A DNA stretch of 64,000 nucleotides from Rhizoctonia solani (taxonomy: Eukaryota; Basidiomycota; Agaricomycetes; Cantharellales; Ceratobasidiaceae): the NCBI RefSeq assembly GCF_016906535.1, contig NC_057378.1:62001-126000 (forward strand), given 5' to 3'. The notes under the pieces were generated by a model. That model was not told the DNA's origin. It was given only the letters and a program-made list of their open reading frames with translations, and ran no database searches. The translations under genes and the position numbers were made by a program. Below are positions 10,886-21,570 of the stretch, piece by piece (within the stretch, counting starts at the first letter, position 1; every line of letters starts with the position of its first letter).

Positions 10886-11457
10886 TGTCCTAGACGTCTG
10901 TAAGGACGTTGAGGGTGCGGGCGCTTGTGGCCGTGTGACTAATACAATGAACCGCTTAAGGCGGCGGTGAGGTACCCTACGACGGCGAACTAACTAACTA
11001 CAACGACCACACGCTGTAAGGCGGCGGCGAGCTACGTATGTACAGCAAGAGCGACGCTTAAGGCGTGTGACTAAGTAACTTACTGGGCTGTAAGGCCCTT
11101 GTACAGTGTTGGATGCAACAAGAGGTAATCGACCTGGGTGTTACCATGGTCGGTTGGCCTCCTTATATATTCTACAGGTGAACTATTTACAAATACATTA
11201 TATGCAATTCCTAATCCAATAAGAACCCCGCTCCGCAGTTGGTCTTACTCATGCATACGTGTCACTGACGTGTCATAGTGATGTCATCAGGTGGAGGTGG
11301 CTACGTGTGCTGATGTAAGCGCGGATGGGGACGTGGCTCGGCGCTTAGCGTATGATATAAGCGCTGAGGTCACGTGATTGAAAATGTTGTCCGTTTCACT
11401 TCGTTTAAATCCGAGAAAATGGGAGTAAATTCCCTGGTATCAACTGTGTCTACGACA
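10886..11457 (-). repeat. E2 5' LTR (572 bp)
   Basis: On the minus strand it starts TGTCGTAGACAC at 11457 and ends CTAGGACA at 10886. The TATA box is near 11169 and the self-primer block at 11123-11135. The right flank TCCTC repeats the left flank of the 3' LTR. Confidence 0.95.
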
Positions 11458-12602
11458 TCCTCTGATCTGTAGCCTTTCCATTTTACCCTGAAGAGCCATT
11501 TTCTGTCTTGTTTTTCCATGTCCGTTATCCCTTCTACATCATATTCTTCCTCCATGTCAATTGTCACTGGCAGTGGTCTATTTTCAAAGGCCCTTTTGTC
11601 ATCTCTCCTGACCTTAGAGAGTAGTCCCATGTAGAAGACATTGTGTACTTGCATAGATGGCAGGAGTTCTAATTGGTATGCTTGGTTGGATATTTTCTCT
11701 ATGACTTTGAAGGGGCCCACCCTTTGTTTGTTGAGTTTGGGGCTCAGAGTTTTGAGTTTGAGGTTCTTGGCATCTAGCCACGCTTCTTCCCCAATCTTGA
11801 ACTCCAGTGGGCTTCCTTCTTCTCCAGCTATCATTTGTGACTTGGATTGCTGGAGAGCCAATTTGATTTCCTTCCATTGTGACTCCATTTGGGTGGCCAG
11901 ATCATCTGCTTTGGGTATGTCCATAGGCACATTGCTTGGCGTTAGTGTGGGTTCCCACCCATGTAGGGCTTTGAAAGGGGTCCTCCCAGTTGCGCTGTGT
12001 ACTGCATTGTTGTAAGTGAATTCTGCCATGGGAAGCCATTTGACCCAGTCCCTTTGATTGACTCCAGAGTATGCCCTTAGGAAGTGTTCTACCAACAGGT
12101 TGACATGTTCTGTCTGTCCATTGCTCTGTGGGTGGTAGGCAGACAAGTAGTGAGGATCTATCCCAAGGTGTTGGTACAGGGCCTTCAGGAACTTGTTATT
12201 GAATACTTGTCCTTGGTCTGAGACAGTTTTCTCTGGCATGCTGTATTTCTTCCAAATGTGGCGCAGGAAAAGATCTGCCAGTTCTGGTGCCTTGAGTTTT
12301 TTGGAACATTCCACCAAAATGATGTATTTGGTGAAACTGTCCACAATTACAAGTATGGAGTCATGGCTGCCATCTTTGGGTAGGTCTACAATCATATTGT
12401 ACAAGATGTGCTGCCAGGGTTGTGTGGGGAGCTCAAGCAGTAGTGGTGGAATTGAGGTGTATCTTGGCTTCCAAATTTGTTGATAGATTTAGCAAGAGTC
12501 CACATGCCAGTATGTGTTGGTGCAAATGCTGGGCCAGTAGTAGTTCTGGGATACAAGTTCTAGGGTCTGTTGTCTACCTGGATGCCCTGCCAAGGGGCTG
12601 TC
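11458..12602 (-). pseudogene. E3 pol, integrase region
   Basis: The minus-strand translation matches the E1/E2 integrase from the HHCC finger to GYRSE of the chromodomain, where E2 begins. Arg residues of conserved motifs are changed by CpG transitions (VSDQGQ for ISDRGR, QTEHVN for QTERVN). An in-frame TAA near 12490 interrupts the Cys pair of the HHCC finger (expected CETC). The segment has very few CpG dinucleotides. Upstream sequence is deleted from 12602. Confidence 0.88.
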
Positions 12603-13671
12603 AGGACTTATAGATGCTTAAGTAAGACTTAAGACTTATGGGGTTTATCTAAAAGATATTGAGGATTTATGAGATATTGTAGACAAAGCTATCTACAATA
12701 TGGGGGGTATGGTGGATTGAAACATTATCACTCAATCACAACAATCCTTACAGTATTGTTGCACTATACTCAATGTTGAACTCAACAACTGTGACAGTCA
12801 AGGGGCACAGGGTTGCAGTAAGTACACTAATAGGTTACCCTGTGTCTGTTGGGACTGGCCTATGGTCTTAGTGTGCCAAATAACCTCCTATGCTATTTAC
12901 AGTGAGTCAATCACTAAAGTAAATGTGCAGATAAGCTGTTAAAGGCTTCTGTGTATATGTCAATATATAAGAGTAAAAGTAGGATAGTAGGATGCATTAG
13001 AAGCATCTCCACAGGGTCCTTTTATACCCTGAGAAGATGCACAAACAAGTATATACATGATTGATACCAAGAGGGGGTACAGGGGGTACATGTGGCAACT
13101 GAAACACTTGATGGAGCCAATACTTTGGTACATAGTAAACAAACAACAGATCCTAATATTTGCCCCAAGGCAATGTTTGCCCCAAGGCAGTGTTTACCTG
13201 TGTGGGTCCTTAGATGTCCCAAGGCTAAGTGTCTCATCCTTGGAGTAAATAGTCCCAAAGGTAGGAAACCACTGTACTGGGTACTTACAGTAAATAGGGC
13301 ATAACTCCCCCAAATGCTGTCCGTTTTGGGAGTTTGAACCAGCGTTCTGGAGCGCACAAACAGGCGCACCTAAGCGCCAGCGATTCGGCAGTGTGGGATG
13401 CCCGGGTGATGGAGAAAAGGCGCATTTATTGCGTTGGCGCTTAAGCGCTGATTAAGCGCCAGAGCACTTGCCTATGCAACAGGGGGGACCCTGAATATAT
13501 CTGTGTGTAGCCACAAGATAGAATCTTGAATAATAAATACTACAAACAAGAGAAATATTACTTGTTACTGTTTATCTACTCAGCTGAGTGTATATATATT
13601 TTAATGATTCAGAAAACAGCATATATGCAAAAGGCATTGCATATTGAGGGTATTCCCAAGGTTTGTAGGTT
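12603..13671. other. Gene-free stretch, possible degenerate LTR sequence
   Basis: I see no gene here. It begins at the E3 deletion junction. Around 13360-13470 it becomes CpG-rich, with repeated GGCGCTTAAGCGC-like palindromic blocks resembling the GGCGCTTAGCG/TAAGCGCC block of the gypsy LTRs. It may be a decayed LTR of a related family, but I could not find its two ends. Confidence 0.4.
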
Positions 13672-13810
13672 TTGTCAAGGTCACTATTAGATAGAGGGAC
13701 CTTGAAAACCTTAGTTTGCATCTTTATCTCATTTGTTTACTGTAAGATTACTAGTGAAATTAATAAAATAAGTACAGATTATTGGAGAAATGTCATATTC
13801 ATAACAAATC

Positions 13811-15453
13811 CTCCCCCTCCTTGTGACCCATGCTCTATGGCAGATGCGCTTGAAGCTCAAGCACTGGACCACACAACCTCACTCTATGTTACCAAAGGTT
13901 TGAAACCCTATGGCAAGCCATTTTGGGCCAATTTACCTCACACAAACATATTCACTTGCCTGACACTGGATATCTTGCACCAACTGCACAAAAGTGTTTT
14001 CCAAGAACATCTTATGAATTGGTGCATCAAACTGGTTACTAAGTTGCTTGGAGATGCTACCCAAATCAACAATTGCTTCAAACTTATGGCACAACATTCA
14101 AATCTCTGACACTTTCTTTCTGGGGTTACTGCTCTCAAGCAATCTACTGCAGATCAACACTGGCAGATGCAGAAGGTCTTTATTGGTGTCATGCATGGCT
14201 TAGTCCCAGATTGCGTCCTGAAAACTGTTCTTGCAGTCATTGATTTTATTGATTATGCTTGACTCCCTGTACACACTGACGCAACGCTCCAACTACTTGA
14301 TGAAGCACTTGATCAATTTCACAAGTTCAAAGATGTCTTTGTTGAATTAGGAATCTGTAAAAACTTCAATATCAACAAGATTCATGCAATGATCCATTAT
14401 TTGGAATCAATTTGGCAAATGGGTGCTGCTGATGGCTATATCACCAAAACTCCCAAGCGTCTCCATATTGAGTTTGCCAAACAGGCATATAAGGCAACTA
14501 ATTGGCATGATTTTTTTGCACAGATGACTGTTTACCTTGAGCAACACAAACACATTGCAAAATTTGATGCATATCTTCACTGGGCAATCCCCAAGTATGC
14601 CAACAATCTCCAAACTCAACAAGGTGTGTACAAGGACCCTGCGTAAGTACCAAAAATCCTCACATTCTGTCTGAGTTAATTGCCTTGCTTTCAGGGCTCC
14701 AGGTTGGCAACTTGCTCAAATCAGTCCAGTTCCACCCATTCCAATTTCCATCCTGTCACAAGTGTACAGCATCCACAATTTCGAGTTTTATATGAACAAA
14801 TTTTTTGACAATTACAATATACCATTGGTGTTCTCCCCTGACAACAGATTGACAGTTTTCCCAAAAGCAACACAGATAATTGACAATGCATTTGCTACAG
14901 CCCTTGTTGATTGCGTACATGCTTCTCCAGTACCATCAGTGTTGGGTTCTCCTGGAGCTTTTGATATGGTTCTGATTAAAAAGGCTGAACCAGGGCAAGG
15001 TCAGTTCCCTGGCCGTCTTACATATGGGATGCCTGGTAAGTTTATTAAAATCTTTGCACATATCTGCATGGAGAATTAATGTATTCTTTACATGTAGCTC
15101 ATTGTATTGGTCAAGTTTGCCTCATATTCAAGCTCCTGCCTCATTACAACATCCACAATCCACTTGTATACATCCAACAATTTGACAGGCCAAGCTGGAG
15201 AGCACCGCTTGTTGAAGTAAACATGTATAGGGTTAAACAAACATGTCACACACAACAGTATGACAAATGCTATGTTGAGGAAGTTATCCCTCTTGTGTTG
15301 ATTTGTCAAACTTGCCATTTGATTCCTCAGTTTGGTAGACCCAAAAATACTCCATTGATTGATACACCTACTGCTGATCCATTAGAACTCTTTGAGAATT
15401 TCTTTATTAACTCTTATTTTGATCTTCATACTTTCCAAATGTTGTCTGTGTAG
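13811..15453 (+). pseudogene. Plavaka-type (CACTA-like/KDZ-related) transposase, C-terminal relic
   Basis: The translation has the hallmark block of basidiomycete Plavaka transposases, PHTNIFTCLTLDILHQLHK (about 13938-13995). It is followed by the stretch ending NINKIHAMIHYLESI near 14365-14410 and by RLHIEFAKQAYKATN. Two in-frame TGA codons break it (14107-14109 and 14260-14262), both where relatives have or tolerate Arg. A splice donor near 14643 (GTAAGTACC), another at 15037 and matching acceptors join the C-terminal part, which ends at 15453. The N-terminal Cys-rich and DDE parts are missing or unrecognisable. CpG content is low. Confidence 0.75.
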
Positions 15454-16183
15454 CATTACATTGTATCAATAGCAATATTATTCACCTGTATTTTTAGCCA
15501 GTTGTGTCTGCTTGTTGATTCAAAATGGCTTTGATAGGAATCTATATGGCCAATCACTGTCTGTCTTTCACACTTTTGGATTTGTGTGGTATGAGCCATA
15601 CTTCCCACTAATTCCTCTAACCATGCTAGTTGTGCTAATTGCACTATTTGTGCTAAATATACCAGGATTGGCACAGGCTGCTCTAATCCCCCCTCATTTA
15701 GGAGCCACTATCCTAGAACCTGCCTCCTGTCAACAGAATACTAAATCAACGCAGGCTAGAAGTGGTTATTGCCATTTAGTGTAGGTGTCAAGGGTATGAA
15801 GCTAATCCTGTCTAGTTTTGACAGGCAGGGTGCAGGGGTTTCAGCCAATTTTTGCTGATGTCACTAGAGTGTAAGTGCTTTTTGGTATGTCAAAAAATGT
15901 TAGCTTTGTGAATACAATGTAATATAGAGATTAATCAGACAACTTTAATCAAGCTGAATGACAATCCATAAGTCACTTGTATTTGTAGTTTGAAACAAAG
16001 TAGATACAGAATCCTTTGGGTACAAGCCTCTTAAAACAAAGCAAGTACTATACATGACCAATAATATAACCAACAATCAAGTGGCTTATGTATGTAACAA
16101 GTAACAAACAGATGTAAGATAACAATAATGAAGACAGTTAGCTATTTGTTACACCAAGATGTTAAGTTGGGTGAGTGTTGCCA
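15454..16183. other. Gene-free AT-rich stretch after the Plavaka relic
   Basis: Short open frames here are not convincing. It probably holds the 3' subterminal part of the Plavaka element, but I did not find a CACTA terminus or TIR. Confidence 0.4.
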
Positions 16184-17751
16184 ACTTGATTATGTAAGGG
16201 GTTTGCATATAATAGTGTTAATATAACAATATTGTACATTCCTTACAGTTACAAAGCTATACATTGAGGCAGAAAGTGTAAAGAGACATTTTACTTGAGC
16301 ACAATCAAAGGGGGGCCAGTGCTTGTAATCATTTAACATACAGGTCACTCTATAGGTCATGGGTCCAGGGATGGCGTACCAGGTATGCCAGATATTGGCC
16401 TGTCACTTACAATGGTCACATGACATGAAAGCCAAGTATGTTGGGGCTGGTGTACCTGGTACACTGTCAAAGATAATTGCCAGTAAATTGCAATGTGCTA
16501 AAGTAGAAATATGTTGATTTTGCCTGAAGTGAAAATGTTATATACAGACTCACATGCTTGGTTTTATCCATGCTTGTAGGTGGCATACCTGGTATGCCAG
16601 TATATTCAAGAGCTCTGGCTGGTATTTTCTTGTTTTATTTATTACTCTGTCAGAACAACTCTGTTTGATATACTTGAAAGCTCTATCATTATCTACTCCT
16701 CTGCGGCTATCAATTGATACTAATTGTGGTGGTACGTTCAATCTTTTAAGCATGAAATCTCCAGCAACAATTATTGAAACTTGTCAAAAGATGCAAATCC
16801 ACATATGCATAAGTGTCATGACCCATGCCTTTGCTGGCATGTCTCCTGACCAGGCCACCTACTAATGGAATATTCCACAGTCTTTAGAAGGCCGCATATA
16901 CTCACATATATGCAGTCAGAACTGTCATTACTCTAAGCGCTCATGACTTAGAGACTGACAGTCCACCAGGGTCACATGACCTCCCCCCCTCCAGTCCTTT
17001 ATCAAATACTATACTAAACTACTATGGATTTGAGGTGGGGGGGGATGACATAATCTCTTCTATAATAATATAATATTCAGACCTTGCCTGCAGACTCCCT
17101 TAACATTGGTCCGCAGCTAAGGGGGCAGGGGGAGTGCAACAACCCCCAGCAATATATATTATTCATATATCACTGTGCATCACATATACTATATATCTTT
17201 GACAGTGGATATATATGGTAATAACCTTTCCAGATATGGGTTATGACAATAAGTGGTATGAATGACAAGCACATAGAATACAAAATACATGGAAGAAGAT
17301 ATAATGACATGTGAGCAGTGGTTGATGGCAAAATGCATACACATTACATTGTGCTTCAGAGAGGAGACTGGTGTGACAAATGGCAGAGAGCTGTGTTGGC
17401 GCGTAGCATACCAGGTACGCTGCACAGGAGGGCAGACCATCTGACAAAAATCAAAGGGCTGTGCCAGGGCGTAGCATACTGAATATGCTGCTCCTCAAGC
17501 AAGATCATGTAGCAGCATTACAACACTGGTCTGGGTACTGGTGTACCTGGTACGCCATGGAAACTTCTGCTCAAATACAAGTGGTTAAATTAACTTCCTA
17601 ACCCAGTATATCCAACCATCTAAACCTTCTAAGTCAAGTCTCATGTAAGTCCAGTCACCTGTGTGATGAGGAAGGGGGGAAATCTCATGCACTTGTGGCT
17701 TATGTATGTTACCTAGGATGTGTTAGGATGCATCCTAAGTCACCTTAAAAC
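16184..17751 (+). repeat. Dispersed repeat R, copy R1 (carries a solo LTR)
   Basis: From ACTTGATTATGTAAGG at 16184 to CACCTTAAAAC at 17751 the sequence matches 27669-28794 along its whole length, apart from one 440-bp insertion (solo LTR A plus TSD). Without that insertion the copies are 1128 and 1126 bp. Near the 3' end is the perfect palindrome TTAGGATGCATCCTAA (17723-17738). No coding frame is shared in a meaningful way. Many CpG of R2 are TG or CA here. The type of element is unknown: I see no terminal inverted repeat and the flanks do not match. Confidence 0.88.
16814..17248 (+). mobile_element. Solo LTR A (435 bp)
   Basis: It starts TGTCATGACCC and ends GGGTTATGACA, flanked by the 5-bp duplication ATAAG (16809-16813 and 17249-17253). 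R2 provides the unoccupied site, GCATAAGTGGTATG. The same family occurs in opposite orientation as solo LTR B. Confidence 0.85.
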
Positions 17752-19182
17752 TAATCTATGTCTTATCCTCTGTGCATACTGTATACCCATAGTGGACTGC
17801 ATGAGTACCTGTTATGTATCACACAATATTGCATTCACAGCTCACCATCCACAATAATCTGCATATATCTGACTTTCTGATTTAATGGCCATTTGACTCC
17901 TATTTTCCATTATTCCTGTCATTACTCTATGTAATGCTCATATTGACTGTATGTGTCACATATCGTTCAATAGAGCTCCTTTCGCTCGTTCTAACGCTAC
18001 CTGTCACGTGCTCATATGTTCAGATCTCATGGAGATATTAGCTTCACAAGATTCTACCTATGTGGCTCAAGTACCTTACTAATCATTATATTTATATCTT
18101 TACATCTGGCTCATCACATGACTAGCTCTAACTTGGGAAATGAACCTTATTCCTAGCTTAGTTGAGTCATACCTCTCATGAGATTACTAAGGTTCTCCTT
18201 ATCTAGTAATTTCTAGTGGCACTGCAAATCCTGCTTATGAGTCATTCTGCTTGCCACCAGAATGACTCACACTAATGACTCACTCTAAGTGCTCATTGGC
18301 TGCCAAGCATTTCTTGATAGACTGAGTCATGTATTTAGATGTTTCTATTTTTAACTAATTGCAGTTCAACCCAAGAGCAGTCACATTCCATCCTAGTCAT
18401 CTCTGTGCCTTCCCACCCACCAATCAAAGTCTTAGGAAGCACAGTCCTAAGCAAGTCATACTCATACTCTGACTAGGTGAATGACTCAGTAACCTTGCCA
18501 CTCTAGGGTATAAAAGGGGACTCTTGCATACCCTTGGAGGGCACCCACTTCACTCTTACCACTCACTGTTACTGTTGACTGTCACTCTTGCGTTTGGGCT
18601 TGCCCCCCTCAATTGTGTGATATTTTGTGCCTCAAGATTTCAAATAACTTAAACTTGTATAAGTGGATCTCCCAAGTACCCATAGTGTGGAAAGGTTGTA
18701 GACCTGATACAGAGTTCTTAGGTTAAGTGAACAGAAGGCAATCATCCTTAAAGAAGGATATATACTAAGTAACCAGTTAGTTCCTGCAACTAGGAGTGAA
18801 ACTTACATAACTATCTCTGCCAAAGGGAACCTGAGCCAGTACTCTTGCTCTTACAGAAATACTTACTAAGACACTTTACACTGAGAAAGGATATATGTGT
18901 AGTTGATTGTATTCAAGATAGCTAGACCCAGAGAACCCTAAAGAAGCTACTTCTTTACTTAGCTTGGAAATTGGGAAATCTTCCAACACAGACTCTGCTC
19001 AGCACCAGAGTCTCAACCTCTTTTCCCCCAATTTACAACAGTACCCTGGTCACATGACCTTGATACAGTTGGTTTCTTGTGCATACATGGTATGCACAGT
19101 GATTGCTATGGCTGTAGTATCTTACAAACTTAACTGGCTCTGTAAATTAGTCATATGTTCTTAATGCAGCTGAATTTGTGTG
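17752..19182. other. Gene-free stretch with a promoter-like TATA box
   Basis: I see no convincing gene. GGGTATAAAAGGGG near 18505-18518 is a strong TATA-like box, followed by pyrimidine-rich CACTCTTACCACTCAC. This resembles the core of an LTR followed by a retroelement leader, but LTR ends were not found. Confidence 0.35.
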
Positions 19183-19518
19183 TGTACTGGGTATGCATTG
19201 CCCTTTGCATGCTGTTATATCAAAGAATAACTGTGCTTGTGCTCTATGTGTACTTGGTATGCATACAACAGTTCAAGACAGTATTTTTTTTGCAAGTTGA
19301 ACTGGACCTGGGCAGACCTGCTTGCTGTTATTAACCATGCCCCTAAATGCTGCTAGTATTCTGTGCATACTGGGTATGCACTAACCTTTGCACACTGTTA
19401 TATCAAGTATTGATTGTGGTTGTGCTTTGTGTGTACTTGTTATGCATACAACAGGTCAAAACACTTTTTTTCTGCAACTTGAACTGGACCTAGGTGGACC
19501 TGCTTACTGTTATTAACC
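19183..19518 (+). repeat. Tandem pair of ~155-bp units
   Basis: Units 19183-19336 and 19364-19518 share order and most bases: GTACTGGGTATGCA, CTGTTATATCAA, GTACTTGGTATGCATAC, GAACTGGACCT and CTGTTATTAACC. Each contains two copies of the dispersed GTAC-GG-TATGC motif described in the findings. Confidence 0.75.
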
Positions 19519-19815
19519 TAACCAAAAATAGTTGAATGTACAGAAAGATTCAGCAAATCTTACTACATAATTTATAAGTACTCATTAACTATGTTTTAAT
19601 GTCAATTCCTGTTTGCTTACTGTGCCCTTCCTTACTATAGTATTCTGTTCTGTAACAGCAAACACATCATTAGTGATGACACATGGTCTAAACCTGGTAC
19701 AAGTGGTTACATGCTGGCCAAAGCCCAAATTAGGGGCTGAAGGTGTGATCATGGGTTCTCTGTAGAGGATTCTTAGGGCTCTATGGCTCAGTGGTCAAGC
19801 AGGTTTGGTCCCAGC

Positions 19816-20921
19816 TGTTATAGATAGGGAAAAAAAAAAAGGTAATAAAACAAAATACTCTAAAGAAGAAAGAAAGAGACCAAAAGAGGAGAAATAACAA
19901 ATAAGGTAACTGCCTAACTATAAAAGGTAGAAAATTTAGGAAGATAAGTAATAAGAGAAATCTATGCTAGTGAAATTAGAGTAAATTAGAGTGGCTAGTT
20001 ATCTTGCTAGAAGAGTAAGGTGGTTAGTATCAGGGTGATCCCTACCAATAACCAGTAATGAGCGTATTACTGTTCAGCAGGCGATGCAAGGTACAAGCAA
20101 AGTAGTATAAAACCTAAATGTCAGTCTCTGGAACTCACTGTAATTTAATTGAGAATTATAGAAATTTATTTTCTTGTCTCTGACGGTAGACAAGGGGGTA
20201 AAGGCGTTGTGGAAGCACCAAACACTTAGCAGACAGCTAGGAAGTCTTGGCAGGGTTGCACTTAAGCTGGTTCTAGGTTCCCTGTATAGGTTGGGACCGT
20301 CCTAGAGGCTATATGCGCCAAACTTAAGAGCTTTTAGGCTAATTTACTATGTATGATACTTAAAGAGATTAATAGAAGTTTTTAAGAGTCACACAGGCTG
20401 AGAGAGGATGGTAAAATGTGATGCATTCAAAAGGCCAGTTCAAGGGGCTATTTATACCCTTAGAGGCCTGTGATTACTATATACAGTAGGGTAAGATACA
20501 TGACAAGATGAAAAGAGATGAGATGTTAAGTGAGAGCCTGTCTCATAAAGCCATGCCTTATAAGAGTTAGCCTCCAGTTCTAAGAATATCCTTCCCCTCA
20601 CTAAGACACTCTAGGAAAAGGCTGAAACAAGCTGTGCTCTTAGTGAGGCCCAGACCTTCCTCTTAGCTACTTGGGTAAGTAGCTTCTGGAAAGCAGAGTG
20701 CTTACTTAAGAATAGTTAGTTAGACTCAAGTTATTAAGTCTTCCCTTCAAGGAACTGTTTCTCCCTTAATACCTTGAGTATTTACATGATTAAAAATAGT
20801 AGAAATAACAGAAAATTCAAGGAATATTTCTATGTACTTTACAAGTGTTTGTCTACACTAATTTCAAGGCCAAATCATGTTTGCTTTGCCATTCTTTACT
20901 ATTTTATCCTGTTCCATAACA
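19816..20921 (-). mobile_element. Solo LTR C (1106 bp)
   Basis: The plus strand starts TGTTATAGATAG and ends CCATAACA, with the 5-bp duplication CCAGC on both sides (19811-19815 and 20922-20926). A TATAAATAG box on the minus strand near 20454-20446 suggests that orientation. No internal retroelement genes are present, so LTR-LTR recombination is the likely origin. Confidence 0.8.
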
Positions 20922-20937
20922 CCAGCTGGTTGTATTT

Positions 20938-21401
20938 TGTCATAACCCATATCCGGAGGGGTTATTACCATATATATCCACTGTCAAAGATATATATAGT
21001 ACATATGATGCACAGTGATATATCAATAATATAAGTTGCTGGGGGACATTGCACTCCCCCTGCCCCCCTAGCTGCGGGCCAATGTTAATGCCTGCAGGCA
21101 AGGTCTGAATAATATATTATTATACAAGAGATTATGTCATCCCCCCCCACCTCAAATCCATAGCAGTTTAGTATAGTATTTGATAAAGGACTGGAGGGGG
21201 GGAGGTCATGTGACCTGGACTTAGAGAATATCACTAAGTCCAGCCATGTCAACCATAAGTCTCTTATATGAGGGAACCCGGAGGTTCTGAGTGCATATGT
21301 GCTAGTATATGCGTGCTTGCGGTCATGTTGGTGTGCAACATGAGTGTGTTGGAGGCTTGACAAGGTCAGGACTCATGGAAAGAGTGGAAAGGGTTGTGAC
21401 A
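20938..21401 (-). mobile_element. Solo LTR B (464 bp)
   Basis: The plus strand starts TGTCATAACCC and ends GGGTTGTGACA, flanked by TATTT (20933-20937 and 21402-21406). It is a reverse-complement relative of solo LTR A: both contain the block with TGACAGTGGATATATATGG (A sense), a G-run/C-run block and the stretch around TCAGACCTTGCC. It lies only 16 bp to the right of solo LTR C. Confidence 0.82.
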
Positions 21402-21570
21402 TATTTTCCTCATCTTATAACAAGTTTTGCAGACACCAGCAGTAATGGCACCATCAGAGAGAATGCTGATGACTAATCAACCCTGAAATTGAAATTCTGA
21501 TGAGAAACCAATGCATTTGCTATCAATTGGTATATCTATCACGTGATTCTGACAGGTTGTGATTTCTTGG

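Larger units (their letters stand above)
5048..11457 (-). mobile_element. Complete Ty3/gypsy chromovirus E2 (6410 bp)
   Basis: It has two LTRs of 572 bp each (5048-5619 and 10886-11457), TGT...ACA termini and a perfect 5-bp target duplication TCCTC (5043-5047 and 11458-11462). From right to left the order is 5' LTR, PBS, leader, gag, pol, PPT, 3' LTR. It is structurally complete, but its genes carry a TGA at gag codon 10, a 1-nt deletion in protease, a TGA in RT and a TAA in the chromodomain. The two LTRs differ at 15 sites, every one a CpG transition. Confidence 0.97.
4495..12602 (-). mobile_element. Older gypsy element E3, split by E2 and internally deleted
   Basis: Read on the minus strand, the parts are: pol integrase (12602-11458), then the E2 insertion, then the chromodomain end (5047-4930), then part of the 3' LTR (4926-4495) cut by E1. 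Gag, protease, RT and most upstream sequence are gone. At 12598-12602 the integrase HHCC region joins sequence resembling the E2 leader (TGTCAGGACTTAT, compare 10506-10518), with TGTCA as shared microhomology. E3 is strongly CpG-depleted relative to E2, as expected of the oldest member of the nest. Confidence 0.85.

Noticed and set aside
16814..17248. MITE with terminal inverted repeats
   Set aside because: TGT...ACA ends with a 5-bp duplication fit a solo LTR better; the apparent TIR is only ~11 bp.
17715..17755. Helitron 3' end (palindrome TTAGGATGCATCCTAA followed by CTAA)
   Set aside because: The shared sequence of R1 and R2 ends at AAAAC; the next bases differ (TAAT against CTAG), so a conserved CTRR terminus is not supported, and no 5' TC end was found.
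19780..19815. tRNA or SINE head (TGGCTCAGTGGTCAAG followed by GGTTTGGTCCC)
   Set aside because: The box A and box B-like strings are only ~13 nt apart, far too close for a tRNA, and no cloverleaf can be drawn, even after removing solo LTRs B and C.
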